A stretch of DNA of 64,000 bases from Effrenium voratum (taxonomy: Eukaryota > Sar > Dinophyceae > Suessiales > Symbiodiniaceae). The translations under genes were made by a program, and so were the position numbers. The notes below the pieces were generated by a model, which saw only the letters and a program-made list of their open reading frames with translations, did not search any database and was not told the DNA's origin. How positions within the stretch are numbered: position 1 is the stretch's first letter; every line of letters starts with the position of its first letter. The DNA is taken from contig CAUJNA010002935.1 of assembly GCA_963377175.1 (NCBI GenBank), positions 782,955-846,954 of the forward strand, written 5' to 3'. Shown here in pieces: positions 54,268 to 64,000 of this stretch.

Positions 54268-56730
54268 GACGTCTGGGGTCTCGTCCAAAGTTTTTGTGTT
54301 TTGCGCTGTGAGGTAGTGGGTAGCGGGTAGCTTGTAGAACGCAGTCATGTTGGCCCCACAAAAATCAACCCCAGTTTATGCAAAAAAGGGGGGTGTCCGA
54401 TTCTGGGTTTAGTGGGGAATCAGACCACTTTTGGAGGGGAACATCCCCAGATGGATAAACTGGGGTTGATTGATACTGGGTCAACATTAGTGGGTAGCAT
54501 CATAAAGCAAGGGGCAAGGCAATTTGCCAACACCACGTTTCCTTCCGTAAAGCAAGTCCCAGCAATTTTGAACCAGAACACGGCGATTTGTGAGACGCCT
54601 TTGCAAAGCAGATATCGGACTGTTTCGTTTCAGGAGCCATGTTGTTCTCAGCAAAATAGCCTGAAAGTGTTGGCGCAGGAAAACAGGTTAGGTTCTAAAG
54701 GTGCAACATCGCAGGGTTTCGTCCTGCCGGTTTTGACGCGCTGCGAAGGACTCCCCGTTTGCAAGAACTGGGGCTTCCCGTGGAGCTGCATGCTGGGCAA
54801 CATATTCATCAACAACCCTGAGGGCGTCCGACATATTTTGAAGGATGAGTTTCAAAAGTACAGCAAAGCGATTCCTTCCCTGGACCCTTTCATAATCTAT
54901 TTCAATGAGTTCATGGGCAGCGGTATTTTCACCGTGCTCCATGGGCTGGGGTCTGTTGACAATGGTCAGCGCTGGTTGCAGATGCGCAAGACGTCAGCTC
55001 AGATGTTCAACCGCAAGAACTTCAACACTTTGATGCAGGAAGTCTTTGTCACCAAGGCTGACGCTCTGCGAGAGTGGTTGGAAGGATTTGCAGATGCCGA
55101 GCCCGTGGACATACAAAAGGGGTTTTTCAACTTCACCATGGACAGCATCATGAACATCTTCTTCGGTGAGGACGTGAGCTCGCAAACAGGGGATCACAAC
55201 CCATACGGCCAGGCCTTCGATGAGGCACATGAAGCCCTGTTTGTCCACACCGTCAACTCTTTGGCCTTCAACACATTCGCCATGACACTTCTCCCATGGC
55301 CGTTTGGTGGAGCACATGGACTTGCCAGGAAGTTCCATGATTTCGCCTCACCGATGTATTGGAGATTCAGGAAAGCTTTGCGGATTCTAGATGCAGAGGC
55401 TCATCGCATGGTTCAGAATTGTCGGATCGATGCGAGCTTGTCCCAAAGGCGTGACTTGCTGGCACTGTTCCTGCAAGCAGAGGAGGAGCATGGCTACTCC
55501 GAAGGCTTTCTGAAGGAAATGGTGTTGAATCTGATTATCGCAGGGCGCGACACTACTGCTTGCGCTCTATCCTGGATGTTTGTGGAGCTGGCCCGAAATC
55601 CTGCGGTACAGAGCCGTTTGCGCGATGAAATCGATGAGAAGTTGCCTTCCGACGCAAATTTGGATATGCAGACCTTGGCACATGGCAAGCTGCCCTACTT
55701 GCATGGAGTTCTGTATGAGACGCTGAGATTGTGGCCACCCGTCCCCTTCGATTCCAAAATGACTTATGCTGACGACGTCTTGCCTGATGGGACCCAAGTG
55801 TCCAAGGGCATCACGGTGGTGTTTTCCCCATACATCCTTGCCCGAGATGGGGAGGCTCAGAGTCCAATTTTCAATTTTTGACCTTTTGATTTAATCCACA
55901 AGTCCCACTTCCCGCCTGGGGGCAGTGGGTTTTTCCCTCGGTAAGGAAAGGTACCCGGATCCGCTGGCCTTTAAGCCGGAGAGGTGGATCCCGTTCTCGG
56001 CACCCTCCCCCTTCGAGTTTCCGGTCTTCCAGGCTGGGCCCAGGATTTGCCTCGGCATCTCGGTGCGGATGGCACGCGCTTAAACCTCGGTGACCTAGAG
56101 GAAGCCAGAAAGAAACAAGCCTCAAAAAGGAGCCGGATGGACTTAGGAGACATCACTCAAGTTCGGTTAAAATCGCTCACGCCAAAAAACGGTCGCTCAC
56201 GGAAACAACAACAGAAGAGCGTTCACAGCAGTTTTACGCGAGTTTCCCTGCCCCCCCGAGTTTTCCGCTCAGAATTTGTCCAGCATGGTCAGTGCCAAGG
56301 TATGGACATGGCCATCTTCGAGGCCAAGGTGGCCGCGGTTCAGCTGCTCAGGCACCTCGAATTCGACCTGGCGCCGGGCCAAAGGACCGGACACACATGG
56401 AAAGCTTTCGCAGGCCGCAGATGTCCCTTTTGGTCGCGGGTCTGAACCTCCCTTGAACTTTAAAAAGAAGTGTCCCTTTCAGTGGGAGGATGCTTTAGGG
56501 TGAATAACATTAACCCTGTGTCACCGGAAAAAGGAAAGTGCAGACCCCAAGTTTGTCTTTTGTCTTCCTTGCAGACTAAGACAAGGCAGACATGGTTATA
56601 TGTGAAGTTATGTTATTGTTGTTTTGTTGCAGCCATGGCAATCAGGATTGGATATGGCACAAAGATCACAATGAATGTGCGTAATGGAGACAAGGATGAA
56701 TTGTTGGTCTGCGTGCGGCGGCGGCATTGA
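54192..56730 (+). CDS. Cytochrome P450, multi-exon gene (CYP86/704/4-like)
   Basis: P450s are haem-thiolate monooxygenases; this clan mostly omega-hydroxylates fatty acids in the ER. Five exons join in phase: 54192-54267, 54749-55854, 55946-56054, 56300-56384 and 56646-56730. Landmarks in order: NIFINNPEGVRHILKDEF; GIFT and W-x-x-x-R-K (the W...R helix C region); FTMDSIMNIFFGED; the I-helix AGRDTT at about 55543-55560; ExxR in YETLR; PERW in FKPERW; the haem loop FQAGPRICLG with its Cys ligand; then MDMAIFEAKVAAVQLLRHLE, a tail typical of CYP86/CYP704. The introns are 481, 91, 245 and 261 nt with GA, GC, GC and GA donors and AG acceptors. All invariant residues are present, so the gene looks functional. 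Length with the anchor is about 500 residues, normal for the family. The exon at 54192 could start up to 30 nt earlier. Confidence 0.88.
54348..54484. mobile_element. Foldback (MITE-like) element in P450 intron
   Basis: AATCAACCCCAGTTTAT (54363-54379) is perfectly complementary to 54455-54471. Weaker complementarity extends outward to GTTGGCCCC (54348) and GGGTCAAC (54484). The size (about 110-137 bp) resembles the element at 4485-4596, but the sequence is unrelated. No target duplication is evident. It sits in the 481-nt intron. Confidence 0.7.
54749..55854 (+). CDS. P450 main exon
   Basis: TGCGAAG|GACTCC (entry phase 1) to GATGGGGAG|GCTCAG (GC donor, phase 0). 1,106 nt carrying most of the fold, from LPVCKNWGFPWSCMLGNIFI through the I-helix AGRDTT and YETLRLWPP to SPYILARDGE. 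The open frame runs back to 54412 and on to 55881, but both extensions are intronic, because the family alignment and phase both break there. Confidence 0.88.
55946..56054 (+). CDS. P450 exon with PERW and haem-binding loop
   Basis: CGGTAAG|GAAAGG to TGCCTCG|GCATC (GC donor). Encodes ERYPDPLAFKPERWIPFSAP then FPVFQAGPRICL. The Cys of FxxGxRxCxG is the haem thiolate ligand. Without this 91-nt intron removed, the protein would lose its haem site. Confidence 0.88.
56300..56384 (+). CDS. P450 exon, helix L
   Basis: GCCAAG|GTATGG to GGCCAAAG|GACC (GA donor with AG|GA). Encodes MDMAIFEAKVAAVQLLRHLE then FDLAPGQ. Completes the C-L-G-x-D-M-A helix after the haem loop. Entry phase 1, exit phase 2. 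Confidence 0.85.
56646..56730 (+). CDS. P450 terminal exon
   Basis: GCAATCAG|GATTGG to TGA 56728-56730. Encodes IGYGTKITMNVRNGDKDELL then VCVRRRH. This is the last beta sheet of the fold, Y-x-x-(K/S)-(I/L)-T-M-x-(V/M)-(R/K)-(N/D)-G-L-like. Phase 2 entry agrees with the previous exon. A second acceptor, TTGTTGCAG|CC (56631|56632), is less good because it breaks phase. Confidence 0.8.
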
Positions 56731-56744
56731 CTTAAACAACCACA

Positions 56745-57480
56745 AATACTGTGAAATCAAGTTGGATACATATATATATACTAAAACAATCAAATCAAAC
56801 AAAAATATTAAGATATATATTATGATTATAATATATTGATGGAATATTAATTATATTAAGAATTTATGAAATTGATAAATTGGAAAATATTATTTATTTT
56901 AAATATTAATTTTAAATAGAATTGGTTTCTTTTAAAATATAAATTATATAAAATGTATGGAATAAATTATTTTGTAATTGCATTATATTATAGAAATAAT
57001 TTAGAATTGAATATTAATATTTGGTTTAAATAATATTAATAATTATATTAATAAACAATATTGTGTTATGAAAAATAGAAGAAGAATAAATGGGAATAAA
57101 CATATATTATTTTATAGACTACATATTATAATATTGATATTAATTGAATATTGATTAATTATATTTAAAATAATAAATATTTTAAAATGAATCGGTATGA
57201 TCTCGGGGTTATATTTATTATGTGTTGAATTAGATAAAAATATAGATTTATTGGGATCTTATTTATAGTTTATCTTATTGGGGGATATGGAATTTGAAAG
57301 CGAGGTGGAGGTTAAGAATTATTATATTTGAGTTGTTTGTAAAGTTTCGGATATTTATTTTTCTTATGGGAAAAACAAGAAAATACTTGAATGAAACGAA
57401 GGCTTGGATTTTAAATGAGGTTGTGGAATTTCTTGTTTCTATCATTAATTGATTATATGTGTTTTCTTTTTTGTTTCGCG
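56745..57480. other. Extremely AT-rich block
   Basis: Starting 15-50 bp after the P450 stop, the sequence becomes almost only A and T (AATATTAATTATATTAAG-like words) for about 0.7 kb, then T-rich. No ORF, RNA or repeat unit recognised. Its composition is unlike the preceding 56 kb but like the AT-rich segment of each satellite unit downstream (60.37-60.60 and 62.95-63.17 kb), so it may be a diverged outer unit of that array. Confidence 0.8.
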
Positions 57481-57940
57481 GAATATTTTATTTTTTTATT
57501 TTTTAATACGGTCCGGATTTTTTGAATATTTATCTCTTTTTTTCCTGGATTTTTGCTTAAGATTTTTGTTTGCTTGGCTAAAATTTCTCATTTTTGTTAG
57601 GATTTGTTAATTTTCCGAAAAAATATTGGGTTAAATTTCCGGGAAATTTTGGGATTTGTTTGGATCGAAATTTCTCGAAATGTTTGTATTCTTTCTTTCC
57701 CTTTTCGCCCCCTCGTTGTTTGTTGTTTTTTTTATTGTATGTTTGTTGTTGTTTTTTCTCTTCCTATTTCTACTTCTCTCTTTTTTTCCCTTTTCTCTCT
57801 TTCTTTTTTTTTTTTTTTTCTCTCTCTCTCTCTTTTTGTTGTTTTATTATTTTCTAATCTCTCTGTTTTTTGTTTATTTATTTTCTTTTTTTTTTTTGCC
57901 GAAAGCATGGCGAAGGGTTCTTCCGCTGGGTTCACTTGTC

Positions 57941-58143
57941 ATTGCAAGGAGTCATTGCAAGGAGTCATTACAAGGAGTCATGGCAAGGAGTCATTGCAAA
58001 GAGCCATGGCAAGGAGTTATGGCAAGGAATCATTGCAAGGAATCATTGTGTCATGGCAAAGAGTTATTGTAAGGAGTTATTGCAAGGAATTATTGAAAGG
58101 AGTCATTATAAGGAGTCATTGCGAGGCATTATGGCAAGGATTG
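57941..58143 (+). repeat. 13-bp tandem array, GCAAGGAGTCATT type
   Basis: About fifteen units of GCAAGGAGTCATT with G/A and T/C variants (GCAAGGAATCATT, GCAAAGAGCCATG). Homologous arrays begin each following unit near 60595-60760 and 63185-63330. The reverse complement of the same 13-mer forms another array at 58358-58452. Confidence 0.85.
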
Positions 58144-58357
58144 CAACTTGCACTTAACTCCGTGCACTTACAACTTGCACTTGACTCCTTACACTTGCAA
58201 CTTGCACTTGACTCCATGTACTTGTAATTTGTATTTGATTCCGTGCACTTGGCTCCTTGCACTTGGCTCCTTGCATTTGTAACTTACACTTAACTCCGTG
58301 CATTTGCGATTTGCACTTGATTCCATGCACTTGGCTCCTTGCAACTTGCAATGGCTT

Positions 58358-58452
58358 TTATGATTCCTTACAATGATTCCTTGTAATGACTCCTTATAAT
58401 AATTCCTTGCCATGACTCCTTGCAATGATTCCTTGCAATAATTCCTTGAAAC
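58358..58452 (-). repeat. 13-bp array in inverted orientation
   Basis: Units such as AATGACTCCTTGC and AATAATTCCTTGC, the reverse complement of the 57941-58143 array. About 215 bp of CTTGCACTTGACTCC-type repeats separates them. Present at the same place in the later units (60955-61045 and 63535-63625). Confidence 0.8.
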
Positions 58453-58559
58453 AAGTAAGGAGTGAAGTGCAAGTTGTAAGTATAAGGAATCAAATGCAAT
58501 TAATTTGCGAAAAATTAAAATCTCTTCTTAGGGCGGCGGGGTAGTGCCGACGACACTAC

Positions 58560-58995
58560 ACGAAAATCGACCCTTTGCGGGGATTGGCGTGGTTGAGGTG
58601 CAAAAACCCATGGTTTTTTTCCGATTTCCAACATGCCCGCGCGACCCTTTGCGGTGATCGGCGTGGTCGAGATGCAAAAACCCATGATTTTTTGTGATTA
58701 CCAACATGCCCGTACGACCCTCTGCGGGGATCGGCGTGGTCGAGGTGCAAAAATTTATGTTTTTTTTCGATTTTTGCGGTGCTCGTGCAACCCTCTACGA
58801 GGATCGGCGTAATCGAGGTGCAAAAACCCATGGTTTTTTGCGATTTTTGCGGTGTCCGCGCAACCCTCTGCGAGGATCGGCGTGGTCGAGGTGCAAAAAT
58901 TCGAGTTTTTTTGCGATTTTTGCGGCGCTTGCGCAACCCTCTCTAGGAGTTGGCGTGGTCGAGGTGCAAAAATTCGAGGTTTTTTGCGACTTTTG
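58560..58995 (+). repeat. 73-bp tandem array, six copies
   Basis: The word GCGTGG (GCGTAA in copy 4) recurs at 58587, 58661, 58734, 58807, 58880 and 58953, a 73-74 bp period. Core: CTCTGCGAGGATCGGCGTGG then TCGAGGTGCAAAAA, followed by an A/T-rich and a GATTTTTGCGG part. Repeated in the second unit (61183, 61257, 61330, 61404, 61477, 61550) and cut by the window end in the third. Confidence 0.9.
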
Positions 58996-59009
58996 TTCTT
59001 CGAATTGAT

Positions 59010-59100
59010 CCTCGGGAATTGTCTCGTGGTTCGGGCGCTTGGTCCCGGAATCGGCGGGTCCCGGGTTCGATTCCTCCCCAGTCCGCGGGCGGGCGTCGCA
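59010..59100 (+). other. tRNA-like segment (B-box) in satellite unit 1
   Basis: Contains GGTTCGATTCC (59064-59074), which fits the tRNA T-arm / pol III B-box consensus GGTTCGANNCC. Ahead of it, CTCGTGGTTCGGGCGCTTGG resembles a decayed D-arm/A-box. A full cloverleaf does not fold: the T-stem has only three pairs and I found no matching acceptor. Best read as a tRNA-derived relic (SINE-like), not a tRNA gene. The second copy's B-box is at 61661-61671. Confidence 0.5.
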
Positions 59101-59116
59101 AGATGCAACTTGTATT

Positions 59117-59420
59117 TTAAAGCAACTTGTGCAGAGCAACTTGCGTAGAGCAGCAACTTACGCAGAGCCAGTTACATAGAACAACTTGCGCAGACCAACT
59201 TGCACCGGCCAGTTTCCGCAGAGCGCTTTGCCTAGAGCATCCTACGCAGAGCAACTTATGCAGAGCAACTTGCGCAGAGCAACTTGCACAGAGCAGCTTG
59301 TACAGAGCAACTTGTAGGGAGCGTAATTTGCACAGAGCAACTTGTAGGGAGCCACTTGCAGGGACCAACTTGCCGGAGTAACTTACGCGGAGCAATTTGC
59401 ACAGAGCAACTTACACAATT
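59117..59420 (+). repeat. 14-bp array, GCAGAGCAACTTGC type
   Basis: About twenty irregular units of GCAGAGCAACTTGC (with TACAGAGCAACTTG, AGGGAGC and similar variants). Equivalent array at 61720-62020. Confidence 0.8.
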
Positions 59421-59579
59421 TAACTTGTATAGAGAAATTTACATAGACTAACTTACACCGACCAATTTGCGCAGAGCACCTTGCCTGGTGCTGTCTCGTG
59501 CTTGCTTCACAAATGCTTCGTATAGGGATATAACGTTGGGCCGACCTCGTTTGCGATATTCTGCTTTTGGGCCAACCAT

Positions 59580-59720
59580 GGTCTAGTTTGTTTCTCGATT
59601 TCTGTGTCTCTTGATGTTATATGTTACTATTCCTTCTTTTTCTCTTTCTCTTTCTTTCTTTGTAATGTGTTGCTTTTTCTCTCTCTTTATTTCTCTTTTT
59701 CTTTTTGTTTTATATTGCTT
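59580..59720. other. Pyrimidine tract in satellite spacer
   Basis: TTTTTCTCTTTCTCTTTCTT-like strand-asymmetric tract, repeated at 62190-62310 and, more diverged, at 57680-57895. No coding potential beyond low-complexity Phe/Ser/Leu frames. Confidence 0.7.
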
Positions 59721-62700
59721 GTCGCTAATTATTCGTCGGTGCATAGCTGTCGCTATTTGCTTGTCTTTTGATATTTGTTTTATTTATAAGCCGGTGCGGT
59801 CTTGGGGGTCGTATTTTTCGTGTTCTGTAGAACCATTATAGCGATATTCCGACCGAATCGTCGTGTTTGAAGTGGTTACCCCGCTTCGTCGGTTTTTTCT
59901 CCGCGGCATAATGTGTTGTTTCTTGGTGTGGCCCGGAAGTTCTTAGTTTTTTGTCGAATTTTCGAAGGTTGTTTTTTAAATTTTCGCTCATGGTATTTTG
60001 GCAAATACCCGGCACGGATTTTTCGAATAATTTCGTCGGACAAGTTCCCAAATTTCCCCGAAATTTGGCCCGGTATTTTTTTTCTTAGAAAACCGCCAAA
60101 TTCTGCAAAAATTTTCTAGGGTAACGTCCGGAAATCTAAGAGTTGCATCGCCAGAAGCGACCCAAAATTCGGGAAAATTTGGCCGGATTACGCCACGAGA
60201 ATTATAAATAAAATTTGTTAAAACCCCCGCGAAATTTCGACAAAATTTCGGGATCTTCCAGGCCGTGCAAAGAGGCAGCGAGAAAAGACCGGGACAAACA
60301 TAATCACTCGCCGCAAGCATTACGATTCGGCCGGAGCACCGCTACAATAATTTGTCGGTAAACGGGAAATGCGACCATAATATTTAGATCTAATAGATTT
60401 AATAGTGTTTATCTATGTTTCTAGTTTCTAAATCTTTTTTCTTTATTTAAATAAGTAATCAATTTCCTATAATCAATTTTCTATTTTATAATCATATCTT
60501 AATATGTAATTATTATTATCTTCTTATCTATATTTTATTATCTTTTTATTTAATTTTTTTTTATTATTTTAGATATGTTTGGAAATATATAAAAAGTCAT
60601 GGCAAGGAGTCATTGCAAGGAGCCATGGCAAAGAGTTATGGCAAGGAATCATTACAAGGAATCATTGCAAAGAATCATTGTAAAGAGTCATAATAAAGAA
60701 TCATTGTAAAGAATTATTACAAAGAATTATTATAAAGAATCATTATAAAGAATTATGGCAAGCATCCATGTACTTACAATTTGCATTTAACTACTCCTTA
60801 CACTTAACTCCATATACTTGCAACTTGCACTTAATTCCGTGCACTTAGCTCCTTACACTTGGTTCCTTGCATTTGTAACTTACACTTAACTCCGTGCACT
60901 TGCGATTTACATTTGGTTCCATGCACTTAGCTCCTTGCAACTTGCAATGGTTTTTATGATTCCTTGCAATAATTCCTTGTAATGACTCCTTACAATAATT
61001 CCTTGCCATAACTCCTTGCAATAACTCCTTGCAATGACTCCTTAAAACAAGTAAGGAGTGAAGTGCAAGTTGCAAGTGTAAAAAATCAAGTGCAATTAAT
61101 TTGCGAAGAATTAAAATCTCTTCTTAGGGCGGCGGGGTAGTGCCGACGACACTACACGAAAATCGACCCTTTGCGGGGATTAGCGTGGTTAAGGTGCAAA
61201 AACCCATGGTTTTTTTCCGATTTCCAACATGCCCGCGCGACCCTTTGCGGTGATCGGCGTGGTCGAGATGCAAAAACCCATGATTTTTTGTGATTACCAA
61301 CATGCCCGTACGACCCTCTGCGGGGATCGGCGTGGTCGAGGTGCAAAAATTTATGTTTTTTTTTCGATTTTTGCGGTGCTCGTGCAACCCTTTACGAGGA
61401 TCGGCGTGGTCGAGGTGCAAAAACCCATGGTTTTTTGCGATTTTTGCGGTGTCCGCGCAACCCTCTGCGAGGATCGGCGTGGTCGAGGTGCAAAAATTCG
61501 AGGTTTTTTGCGATTTCTGCGGCGCTTGCGTAACCCTCTCTGGGAATTAGCGTGGTCGAGGTGCAAAAATTCGAGGTTTTTGGCGACTTTTGTTCTTCGA
61601 ACTGATCCTCGGGAATTGTCTCGTGGTTCGCGCGCTTGCTCCCGGAATCGGCGGGTCCCGGGTTCGATTCCTCCCCAGTCTGCGGGCGGGCGTCGCAAGA
61701 TGCAATTTGCATTTTAAAGCAACTTGTGTAGAGCAACTTGCGCAGAGCAACTTGCGCAGAGCAAGTTGCATAGAACAACTTGCGCAGACCAATTTGCACC
61801 GACCAGTTTCCGCAGAGCGCTTTGCCTAGAGCATCCTGCGCAAAGCAACTTACGCAGAGCAACTTGCGCAGAGCAACTTGCACAGAGCAGCTTGTACAGA
61901 GCAACTTGTAAGGAGCGTAATTTGCACAGAGCAACTTGTAGGGAGCCACTTGCAGGGACCAACTTGCCGGAGTAACTTACGCGGAGCAACTTGCACAGAG
62001 CAACTTGCACAATTTAACTTGTATAGAAAAATTTATGTAGACTAACTTACACCGACCAATTTGCGCAGAGCACCTTGCCTGGTGCTGTCTCGTGCTTGCT
62101 TCACAAATGCTTCGTATAGGGATGTAACGTTGGGCCAACCTCGTTTGCGATATTCTGCTTTTGGGCCAACCATGGTCTAGTTTGTTTCTCGATTTCTGTG
62201 TCTCTTGATGTTATATGTTACTATTCCTTCTTTTTCTCTTTCTCTTTCTTTCTTTGTAATGTGTTGTTTTTTCTCTCTCTTTATTTCTTTTTTTCTTTTT
62301 GTTTTATATTGCTTGTCGCTAATTATTCGTCGGTGCATAGCTGTCGCTATTTGCTTGTCTTTTGATGTTTGTTTTATTTATAAGCCAGTGCGGTCTTAGG
62401 GGTCGTATTTTTCGTGTTCTGTAGAACCATTGTAGCGATATTCCGACCGAATCGTCGTGTTTGAAGCGGTTACCCCGCTTCGTCGGTTTTTTCTCCGCGG
62501 CATAATGTTTTGTTTCTTGGTGTGGCCCGGAAGTTCTTAGTTTTTTGTCGAATTTTCGAAGGCTGTTTTTTAGATTTTCGCTCATGGCATTTTGGCAAAT
62601 ACCCGGCACGGATTTTTCGAATAATTTCGATTCGGACAAGTTCCCAAATTTCCCCGAAATTTGGCCCGGTATTTTTTTCTTAGAAAACCGCCAAATTCTG

Positions 62701-64000
62701 CAAAAAAAATCTAGGGTAGTCCGGAAATCTAAGAGTCGCGTCGCCGGAAGCGACCCAAAATTCGGGAAAATTTGGCCGGGTTACGCCGCGGGAATTATAA
62801 GTAAAATTTGTTAAAACCCCGCGAAATTTCGACAAAATTTCGGGGCCTTCCAGGCCGCGCAAAGAGGCAGCGAGAAAAGACCGGGACAAGCATAACTACT
62901 CGCCGCAAGCATTACGATTCGGCCGGAGCACCGCTACAATAATTTGTCGATAAACGGGAAATACGACCATAATATTTAGATCTAATAAATTTAATAGTGT
63001 CTATCTATGTTTCTAGTTTCTAAATCTTTTTTCTTTATTTAGATAAGTAATCAATTTCCTGTAATCAATTTTCTATTTTATAGTTATATCTTAATATGTA
63101 ATTATTATTATCTTCTTATCTATATTTTATTATCTTTTTATTTAGATTTCTTGTATTATTTTGGATGTGTTTAGAAGTGTACAAAGAATCATGGCAAGGA
63201 GTCATTGCAAGGAGCCATGGCAAAGAGTTATAGCAAGGAATCATTGTAAGGAGTCATAGTAAAGAGTTATTACAAAGAATTATTACAAGGAATTATTGTA
63301 AGGAATCATTGCAAAGAATTATGGCAAAATTACAACTTACATTTAACTCCGTGTACTTACAATTTGCACTTAACTCCTTACACTTGACTCCATGTACTTG
63401 CAACTTGCACTTGATTCCGTGCACTTGGCTCCTTGCACTTGGTTCCTTGCATTTGTAACTTACACTTAATTCCGTGCACTTGCGATTTACACTTGGCTCC
63501 ATACACTTGGCTCCTTGCAACTTGCAATGGCTTTTATGATTCCTTGCAATAATTCCTTGCAATGACTCCTTGCAATAATTCCTTGCCATGACTCCTTGCA
63601 ATAACTCCTTGCAATGACTCCTTGAAACAAGTAAGGAGTGAAGTGCAAGTTGCAAGTGTAAGGAATCAAGTGCAATTAATTTGCGAAGAATTAAAATCTC
63701 TTCTTAGGGCGGCGGGGTAGTGCCGACGACACTACACGAAAATCGACCCTTTGCGGGGATTGGCGTGGTTGAGGTGCAAAAACCCATGGTTTTTTTCCGA
63801 TTTCCAACATGCCCGCGCGACCCTTTGCGGTGATCGGCGTGGTCGAGATGCAAAAACCCGTGATTCTTTGTGATTACCAACATGCCCGCACGACCCTCTG
63901 CGGGGATCGGCGTGCAAAAATTCATTGTTTTTTCCCGATTTTTGCGGTGCTCGTGCAACCCTCTACGAGGATCGGCGTGGTCGAGGTGCAAAAACCCATG

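Larger units (their letters stand above)
57600..64000. repeat. Higher-order satellite, about 2.6-kb units
   Basis: The anchor GGGCGGCGGGGTAGTGCC occurs at 58531, 61127 and 63707, giving units of 2,596 and 2,580 bp. A partial, diverged unit lies before the first anchor and a truncated one at the window end. Each unit has the same internal order: 13-bp array; CTTGCACTTGACTCC array; inverted 13-bp array; anchor; 73-bp x6 array; tRNA-like segment; 14-bp array; single-copy spacer; T/C-rich tract; CGGAAATTTT-type segment; AT-rich segment. Adjacent units look over 90% alike by eye. Open frames here (KESLQGV-, RxxGEESNPGP-type peptides) are by-products of the repeats. Confidence 0.9.

Noticed and set aside
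57604..58227. Phe/Ser-rich and KESLQGV-repeat open frames as proteins
   Set aside because: Direct translations of a pyrimidine tract and the 13-bp array.
57934..58452. CRISPR-like array
   Set aside because: Units abut with no unique spacers, are only 13 bp and occur in a eukaryotic satellite.
59010..59100. Functional tRNA gene
   Set aside because: The B-box is good, but T-stem, anticodon stem and acceptor stem do not pair.

Overview
The window reads as nuclear DNA of a dinoflagellate, most like the Suessiales/Symbiodiniaceae. The evidence is internal. Two degenerate copies of the dinoflagellate spliced leader (16 exact bases, GCCATTTTGGCTCAAG) sit in genomic DNA. Introns use a mixture of GT, GC and GA donors, usually with a G (often AG|G) repeated at both exon-intron junctions. 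Every gene I could resolve lies on the + strand, and exons are tiny islands in long introns.

Layout. 1-3289: no gene recognised. 3290-7681: six phase-compatible exons of a cold-shock-domain (CSD) protein, with further exon-like islands to about 11.5 kb. 13-20.6 kb: scattered exon-like islands, perhaps the unconserved N-terminus of the next gene. 22813-41708: an MCM10 replication-factor gene in at least 14 small exons. It shows the OB-fold, the CCCH-type zinc-finger start, the C-terminal coiled coil and the CxxC/CxxC zinc site. 44007-44267: the last exon of a small membrane protein.

44.78-51.9 kb is a degenerate mobile-element block. A 122-bp leader carrying a spliced-leader relic occurs twice, 5,039 bp apart. 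The first copy precedes a zinc-ribbon ORF and a broken tyrosine recombinase. The second precedes a gag-like ORF whose middle 1.3 kb has been inverted in place. A short motif encoding GATGPG-like peptides recurs seven times in this block, always in the coding sense.

53.55-56.73 kb is a cytochrome P450 gene (CYP86/CYP704/CYP4-like). Its reading frame can be followed through five exons, including the I-helix, ExxR, PERW and haem-binding motifs; a possible membrane-anchor exon lies upstream.

Directly after the P450, base composition collapses to very AT-rich DNA (about 56.75-57.5 kb). A complex satellite follows to the window end: 2.58-2.60 kb higher-order units, each built from 13-bp arrays in both orientations, a 73-bp x6 array, a tRNA-like B-box segment, a 14-bp array, a pyrimidine tract and an AT-rich tract.

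Exon boundaries were set by eye from reading frame, splice phase and family knowledge; no transcript or database evidence was available.
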